Assembly: GCA_020057805.1 (NCBI GenBank)
Contig: JAGVFD010000135.1
Coordinates: 1 to 18,070 of the forward strand
Reading direction: 5' to 3'
DNA: 18,070 nucleotides
Source: Sideroxydans sp.
GTDB lineage: Bacteria; Pseudomonadota; Gammaproteobacteria; Burkholderiales; Gallionellaceae
This document shows positions 14,138 through 18,070 of this stretch, piece after piece. The notes beneath the pieces were generated by a model. It was not told the origin of the DNA and ran no database searches. It worked only from the letters and a program-made list of their open reading frames with translations. Made by a program: the position numbers and the translations under genes. The first letter of the stretch is position 1, and the number at the start of each line of letters is the position of its first letter.

Positions 14138-14854
14138 TTATTTTTTTGCGCTGAATTTCAATAATGAGGTCTTGCCTACATGCAAGCCACATTCTTTATT
14201 CTGTGGATCCTCCCACCACCAACGTCCAGCGCGGATATCTTCACCGGGGGTGATGGCTCGCGTACAAGGCGCACAACCAATGCTGGGGTAGAACTGATCT
14301 TGGAGCACATTATACGGAACGTCGTTCACTTTGATATATTTCCATACTTCCGCATCCGTCCAATCCAGCAAGGGGTTGAACTTCTGCAGGCCATGATCAG
14401 CATCGAACGACGACACTTCCAAGCTGCCGCGCGTCACCGCTTGTTCACGTCGCATACCGGTGATCCACGCCTTCTTGCCCGCCAAGGCGCGCTTCAACGG
14501 TTGCACTTTGCGCACATTGCAGCAGGCTTTGCGATTGTCCACGCTGTCATAAAAGCCGTTCACACCATGCTGTGCCACATACGCTTCGACTTGGGCCGCA
14601 TCTGGATAGAACACATTCAGAGACACGCTGTAACGCTCGCGCACCTTCTGCATCAGGTCGTAGGTCTCTTGCGGCAAACGCCCCGTGTCCAGACTGAACA
14701 TGCTGATGTCGGGTTGATGCTTGGCAATAAGGTCGGTCAGCACCATGTCCTCTGCGCCTAAGCTGTTCGCGAAAGTCACAGGCGCGAACTCACGCGCAGC
14801 CTGTTGCAACACGGCGATGGTTTGCGCGATCTTGGTCTGCAGGTCACTCATCAT
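14138..14854 (-). CDS. cysH: Assimilatory APS reductase, [4Fe-4S] type
   Basis: Reduces activated sulfate to sulfite using thioredoxin or glutaredoxin. The 238-residue protein carries the CC...CxxC iron-sulfur set, C111-C112 and C194/C197, which by established knowledge marks enzymes using adenosine 5'-phosphosulfate rather than PAPS. The catalytic cysteine is C222 in KECGLH. The degenerate PP-loop region is SLGAEDMVL and the substrate site SLDTGRLPQETY. The absence of APS kinase from the operon agrees with APS as substrate. Tandem ATGs at 14854 and 14851 follow GAGGAG; I use the first, whose A is the last base of the DUF934 stop (TGATG), although the second has better spacing. Confidence 0.95.
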   Translation of the reverse strand: MMSDLQTKIAQTIAVLQQAAREFAPVTFANSLGAEDMVLTDLIAKHQPDISMFSLDTGRLPQETYDLMQKVRERYSVSLNVFYPDAAQVEAYVAQHGVNGFYDSVDNRKACCNVRKVQPLKRALAGKKAWITGMRREQAVTRGSLEVSSFDADHGLQKFNPLLDWTDAEVWKYIKVNDVPYNVLQDQFYPSIGCAPCTRAITPGEDIRAGRWWWEDPQNKECGLHVGKTSLLKFSAKK

Positions 14855-15363
14855 CAAGCTCCTCGTTGCACGCGACGGAACAGGGGCTGCGCCTCGTCGG
14901 TCGATGCTTGGTAGGTGATAGAAAAATCCTTCAGGCTCTTCAATGCCTCGTGGATGTCTTTGTCGGCACGCACCGCGAAGGCATCAAAACCTGCACGTTG
15001 CATGTAGAACAACTGGTCACGCAGCACGTCTCCGACGGCGCGCAACTCACCGCGATAGCCTGCACGGTTACGCAGACGATAGGCGATGGTGTAACCACGT
15101 CCGTCTCCGATCTTAGGGAAGTCCACCGCGATGACAGAGAACTTCACCACATCGTCTTGCAAGTCTTCTACGCGCTCATCGCTGGCGAACCACACGCCAA
15201 TATCGGCGCGATGCAGCAAAACTGTTTTTTGCGCCAACCAGACTTTCAGCGGCACGAGTGTCTTGCCCACAGGGACGACAAGCGTCTCTGCGGCATCGCC
15301 TTCTTGCAAGCGCAACACGCTCCAGTCGTCATTCACAACCGTATTATTTTTTATGATCTGCAT
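14854..15363 (-). CDS. DUF934 family protein of the sulfite reductase operon
   Basis: A 169-residue soluble protein of the DUF934 family, repeatedly found next to cysI and cysH in proteobacteria and often described as an oxidoreductase-associated protein without a proven role. The conserved core is visible as DFPKIGDGRGYTIAYRLR followed by GYRGELRAVGDVLRDQ and GFDAFAVR. I start it at ATG 15363, which has GAGG 5 bases upstream and gives MQIIKNN; an in-frame TTG at 15378 overlapping the cysI stop would add five residues. Its stop overlaps the cysH start, indicating tight coupling. No metal or cofactor motif is evident. By context it supports sulfite reduction, perhaps in assembly or electron delivery; that is inference. 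Confidence 0.9.
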   Translation of the reverse strand: MQIIKNNTVVNDDWSVLRLQEGDAAETLVVPVGKTLVPLKVWLAQKTVLLHRADIGVWFASDERVEDLQDDVVKFSVIAVDFPKIGDGRGYTIAYRLRNRAGYRGELRAVGDVLRDQLFYMQRAGFDAFAVRADKDIHEALKSLKDFSITYQASTDEAQPLFRRVQRGA

Positions 15364-15374
15364 GATGGCCTCAT

Positions 15375-17105
15375 TCAAAAACGGGGTGAATATAGAGGTG
15401 TGTCATATGGTGTGCCTTGCGCCAGCAGTTCGTAATCAGGCATCTGCAACTTGGCTTCTTCCGGTACAGGCGTGGCATACACGAATTCCTTAAATGGATC
15501 GGGACCGACACGACGCAGCGTGTCGATGAAACGTTCACCTTCGTCACGCTTGGCGACATAGACCTGCAACAGACGCGAGATGACTTCGGGGATCTGCGCG
15601 AAGGAGAACGAGCGTCCGATGACCTTGCCGATATTGGCAGGGCTACCTTTGTTGCCACCGATGGTGATCTGATACCACTCCTCGCCCGACTTATCCACGC
15701 CGAGGATGCCGATATGTCCGACGTGATGGTGTCCACAGGCGTTGATGCAACCGGAGATGTTCAGGTCGATGTCGCCGATGTCGTGCAAGTAATCAAGGTC
15801 GTCGAAGCGCTCGTCGATGGCTTTTGCCAGCGTGATGGAACGCGCATTCGCCAAGGTGCAATAGTCGCCACCGGGGCAGCAGATGATGTCAGTGAGCAGT
15901 CCGATGTTCGGCGTCGCCAAGCCACTCGCTTTGGCGGCTTCCCACAACGCGAACAGATCCGCTTGTTTGACGTCTGCCAGCACCAAGTTCTGCATGTGGG
16001 TGATGCGCAGTTCGCCGAAGCTGTATTTGTCCGCCAGATCAGCGACTGCATCCATCTGTGCCTCTGTCGCATCACCGGGGGCGATGCCTGCATTCTTCAA
16101 GGACAGCACGACCGAAGCGTAACCCGCGACCTTGCGTGGTTTGACGTTGCGCGCGACCCAGTTGCTGAATGCCTTGTTGTCAGACGGCAAGGCCACATCA
16201 GCCAATTTTTCGTAAGCAGGTGCGGTGAAGCACGCTGCGACACGATCCAACTCGGCTTGGTTAACGGTGCATGGACCGTCCTTGGTGAACTTCCAATCCT
16301 CTTCCACCTGACGACGAAACTCGTCAATACCGATGGCGTTCACCAATATCTTGATACGCGCCTTGTACAGATTGTCACGGCGGCCATATTCGTTGTACAC
16401 GCGCACAATGGATTCGGCGTAAGTAAGGATATGCTGCCACGGGATGAAGGAGGCGATCTCGGTGCCGATGAAGGGCGTGCGCCCCAAGCCACCACCGACC
16501 AACACGCGGAATCCAACTTCGCCCTGTCCGTTCTTTACGGCTTGCAACCCGACATCGTTCACGGCGATGGCGGCACGATCCGTGGTCGCCCCTGTGATGG
16601 AGAACTTGAACTTACGTGGCAGGAAACCGAACTCGGGATGGAAGGTGCTCCATTGACGCAGGATCTCGGCGTACGGACGCGGGTCAATAATTTCGTCACG
16701 CGCGACACCCGCGAATTCGTCGCTGGTGGTGTTGCGGATGCAGTTGCCTGATGTCTGGTTGGCGTGCATCTCGACGGTCGCCAAGTCGGCGAGGATGTCC
16801 GGCGCATCTTGTAATTTGAGCCAGTTGAACTGGATGTTCTGGCGCGTGGTGAAGTGCCCATAGCCACGGTCATACTTGCGCGCGATGTGCGCGAACATGC
16901 GCATCTGGTCTGCGCTGAGCATGCCGTAGGGCACCGCGATACGCATCATGTAGGCATGGATCTGCATGTACAGGCCGTTCTGCAAACGCAGGATGCGGAA
17001 CTCGTCTTCTGCCAGTTCACCCGACAAACGGCGACGCACCTGATCCCGGAACTGCGCGACGCGTTCTGCGGTGATCTGATGATCGAATTGATCGTAGCGA
17101 TACAT
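15375..17105 (-). CDS. cysI: Sulfite reductase hemoprotein (siroheme, [4Fe-4S])
   Basis: Reduces sulfite to sulfide with six electrons. The 576-residue protein has the duplicated nitrite/sulfite reductase architecture: an N-terminal ferredoxin-like half with HFTTRQNIQFNWL, a first siroheme half-domain including NCIRNTTSDEFAGV, and the C-terminal metal site. The cluster and siroheme cysteines are C410 and C416 in CCPGGDYC and C453 and C457 in GCINACGHHHVGH, a Cx5C...Cx3C set. The neighbours cysH, cysDN and DUF934 identify it as assimilatory sulfite reductase rather than nitrite reductase, though sequence alone leaves some ambiguity. No CysJ flavoprotein is present, so the electron donor is unknown. 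Its ATG shares a base with the stop of the upstream small gene (TAATG). Confidence 0.94.
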   Translation of the reverse strand: MYRYDQFDHQITAERVAQFRDQVRRRLSGELAEDEFRILRLQNGLYMQIHAYMMRIAVPYGMLSADQMRMFAHIARKYDRGYGHFTTRQNIQFNWLKLQDAPDILADLATVEMHANQTSGNCIRNTTSDEFAGVARDEIIDPRPYAEILRQWSTFHPEFGFLPRKFKFSITGATTDRAAIAVNDVGLQAVKNGQGEVGFRVLVGGGLGRTPFIGTEIASFIPWQHILTYAESIVRVYNEYGRRDNLYKARIKILVNAIGIDEFRRQVEEDWKFTKDGPCTVNQAELDRVAACFTAPAYEKLADVALPSDNKAFSNWVARNVKPRKVAGYASVVLSLKNAGIAPGDATEAQMDAVADLADKYSFGELRITHMQNLVLADVKQADLFALWEAAKASGLATPNIGLLTDIICCPGGDYCTLANARSITLAKAIDERFDDLDYLHDIGDIDLNISGCINACGHHHVGHIGILGVDKSGEEWYQITIGGNKGSPANIGKVIGRSFSFAQIPEVISRLLQVYVAKRDEGERFIDTLRRVGPDPFKEFVYATPVPEEAKLQMPDYELLAQGTPYDTPLYSPRF

Positions 17106-17335
17106 TATTTCGCCTCGGAAGAATAGCTTTTAGAGACAGGCAGCAATTGTGCAGCAGCCAAGGGGAACTTCGCCCCATAAGCCAAGATGTGCGCCACATC
17201 GGCATCCTCATCGTGACGCAAGGCGGCGCCGATGTAGGCATATTCGCCTTCTTGACCGATGACCACACCGATGCGTCCGCCGCAGCCGTTGAACCAGCTC
17301 ACTGATTTGGGTTTGTTCTCTTGGTTCGCGCTCAT
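17105..17335 (-). CDS. Small unknown protein coupled to cysI
   Basis: A 76-residue protein that I do not recognise. It has no signal peptide and no transmembrane segment. Visible features are a polar N-terminus (MSANQENKPKSV), a central WFNGCGGRIGVVIGQEGEYAY block containing its only cysteine (C18), then ALRHDEDADVAHILAYGAKFPLAA. It is real by context: AAGGTGAAG precedes the ATG, it starts 13 bases after the TauE/SafE stop, and its TAA shares a base with the cysI ATG. In other proteobacteria small DUF2849 proteins occupy the same position before cysI, but the sequence does not obviously match that family. Its role may be regulatory or accessory to sulfite reductase; this is conjecture from position alone. 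Confidence 0.8.
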   Translation of the reverse strand: MSANQENKPKSVSWFNGCGGRIGVVIGQEGEYAYIGAALRHDEDADVAHILAYGAKFPLAAAQLLPVSKSYSSEAK

Positions 17336-17348
17336 GACTTCACCTTGT

Positions 17349-18070
17349 TTAGTAGAACACCAACTTCAATCCAATGATGAGCAACATCGTTGCCAACAAT
17401 TGACGCAATACTTTTTCTGGAACACGCGCACTCAAGTGGCTGCCAATGTAAATGCCGGGCAACGAACCCAGCAACAGGCTGCCAAGCAATATGAAATCAA
17501 CCGTACCCATCGCCATATGCCCCAACCCTGCAACGGCGGTGAGCGGCACCGCATGCACGATGTCTGTGCCCACCACCTTCACAGCGGGGAGACGTGGGTA
17601 TAAGAATAAGATTGCTACCGTGCCCAACACCCCCGCGCCAATAGATGAAATGGTCACCAATGCTCCCACTACCACACCCGTAATGACGGTAGCGGCAGGC
17701 AGGTAACGATGATGCAGCTCGTACACTGTGCCGTCATCACGTCGCGCAATTTTCTTAATCCAATCTTTGAACAGCAGCGCGGCCGCCGTCGCCAGCAGTG
17801 CCACACTCAATACACTGGTGACCAAACTACGCAACGTCTTTTCTTCCAGCGCCAGCACTTTGAGTAAAGTAATGGTGAGGATGGCGGCCGGAATACTACC
17901 CAGCGCCAACAACTTGACCACTTTCCAATCCACCGAACCTTTAACGGCATGTACCCAGCCGCCCATGCTTTTGGTGATGGAGGCATACAACAAGTCTGTG
18001 CCCACGGCAGTCGCAGGCGATACGCCGAAGAACAACACTAACAGCGGCGTCATCAACGAGCCGCCGCCCA
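17349..18070 (-). CDS. TauE/SafE family sulfite or sulfonate transporter, 5' end cut by the window
   Basis: A multi-pass membrane protein of the TauE/SafE (DUF81) family, whose members move sulfite, sulfoacetate or related organosulfur anions across the inner membrane. The frame is open through the right window edge: the first visible residues GGGSLMTPLLVLFFGVSP correspond to the conserved first-repeat motif, so perhaps 20-30 residues are missing. GTDLLYASITKSMGGWVHAV and the second-repeat block GTDIVHAVPLTAVAGLGHM are the paired family motifs. Segments rich in Leu, Val and Ala indicate roughly seven further membrane helices. It lies 13 bases upstream of the small gene leading into cysI, so it is probably part of the sulfate operon, either exporting excess sulfite or importing a sulfur source; the direction cannot be told from sequence. 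Confidence 0.9.
   Translation of the reverse strand, partial: GGGSLMTPLLVLFFGVSPATAVGTDLLYASITKSMGGWVHAVKGSVDWKVVKLLALGSIPAAILTITLLKVLALEEKTLRSLVTSVLSVALLATAAALLFKDWIKKIARRDDGTVYELHHRYLPAATVITGVVVGALVTISSIGAGVLGTVAILFLYPRLPAVKVVGTDIVHAVPLTAVAGLGHMAMGTVDFILLGSLLLGSLPGIYIGSHLSARVPEKVLRQLLATMLLIIGLKLVFY

Noticed and set aside
15417..16751. 444-residue plus-strand open frame antisense to cysI
   Set aside because: cysI is unmistakable on the other strand; the long antisense frame is a by-product of its codon usage, and its protein resembles no family I know.

Overview
The window looks like a chromosomal stretch of a betaproteobacterium, plausibly of the Nitrosomonadales/Gallionellaceae type. This rests on three things: the gene set and its order (orn divergent from an M48 peptidase, cytochrome c, pterin dehydratase and rsgA; then a cysI-DUF934-cysH-cysD-cysN sulfate-assimilation operon), the moderate GC content, and the kinds of dispersed intergenic repeat present. 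The taxonomic call is inference from gene families; no rRNA or other marker is present. I saw no tRNA, rRNA, CRISPR, transposase or phage gene.

Layout. Bases 1-791 (minus) hold a glycosyltransferase-like gene that runs off the left edge and carries a REP-type palindrome inside its reading frame. After an inverted-repeat element (805-921) comes orn (minus). Divergent from orn is a tightly packed plus-strand operon: M48 CAAX-protease-like membrane peptidase, small periplasmic cytochrome c, pterin-4a-carbinolamine dehydratase and rsgA. Two of its junctions are start/stop overlaps. rsgA converges with selO (minus), with a second copy of the inverted-repeat element between them. Bases 6141-6174 hold a strong UUCG-loop terminator for a very long minus-strand lipoprotein gene (6196-10494) built of six fibronectin type III repeats, three unfamiliar Trp/Cys-containing modules and further beta-rich domains. 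Next is an orphan CobD/CbiB-like membrane protein (minus), then a third, decayed copy of the inverted repeat.

From 11807 to the right edge lies one minus-strand operon for sulfate assimilation. In transcription order it holds a TauE/SafE transporter (cut by the window edge), a 76-residue unknown protein, sulfite reductase hemoprotein, a DUF934 protein, an APS reductase of the [4Fe-4S] type, and the two ATP sulfurylase subunits CysD and CysN. Together CysDN activates sulfate to APS, CysH reduces APS to sulfite and CysI reduces sulfite to sulfide. No APS kinase (cysC) or flavoprotein subunit (cysJ) is seen. The upstream genes of the operon overlap or nearly touch, but cysD and cysN are separated by 143 bases holding two inverted copies of a 27-base palindromic repeat resembling the neisserial dRS3 sequence.

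Most of the window is recognisable housekeeping or accessory sequence. The points most worth following up are the in-frame REP insertion, the repeat pair inside the cys operon, the family of 9-base-period inverted repeats, the modular lipoprotein with its Trp/Cys repeats, and the small unknown protein in the sulfur operon. I did not find a clear previously undescribed multi-gene system.
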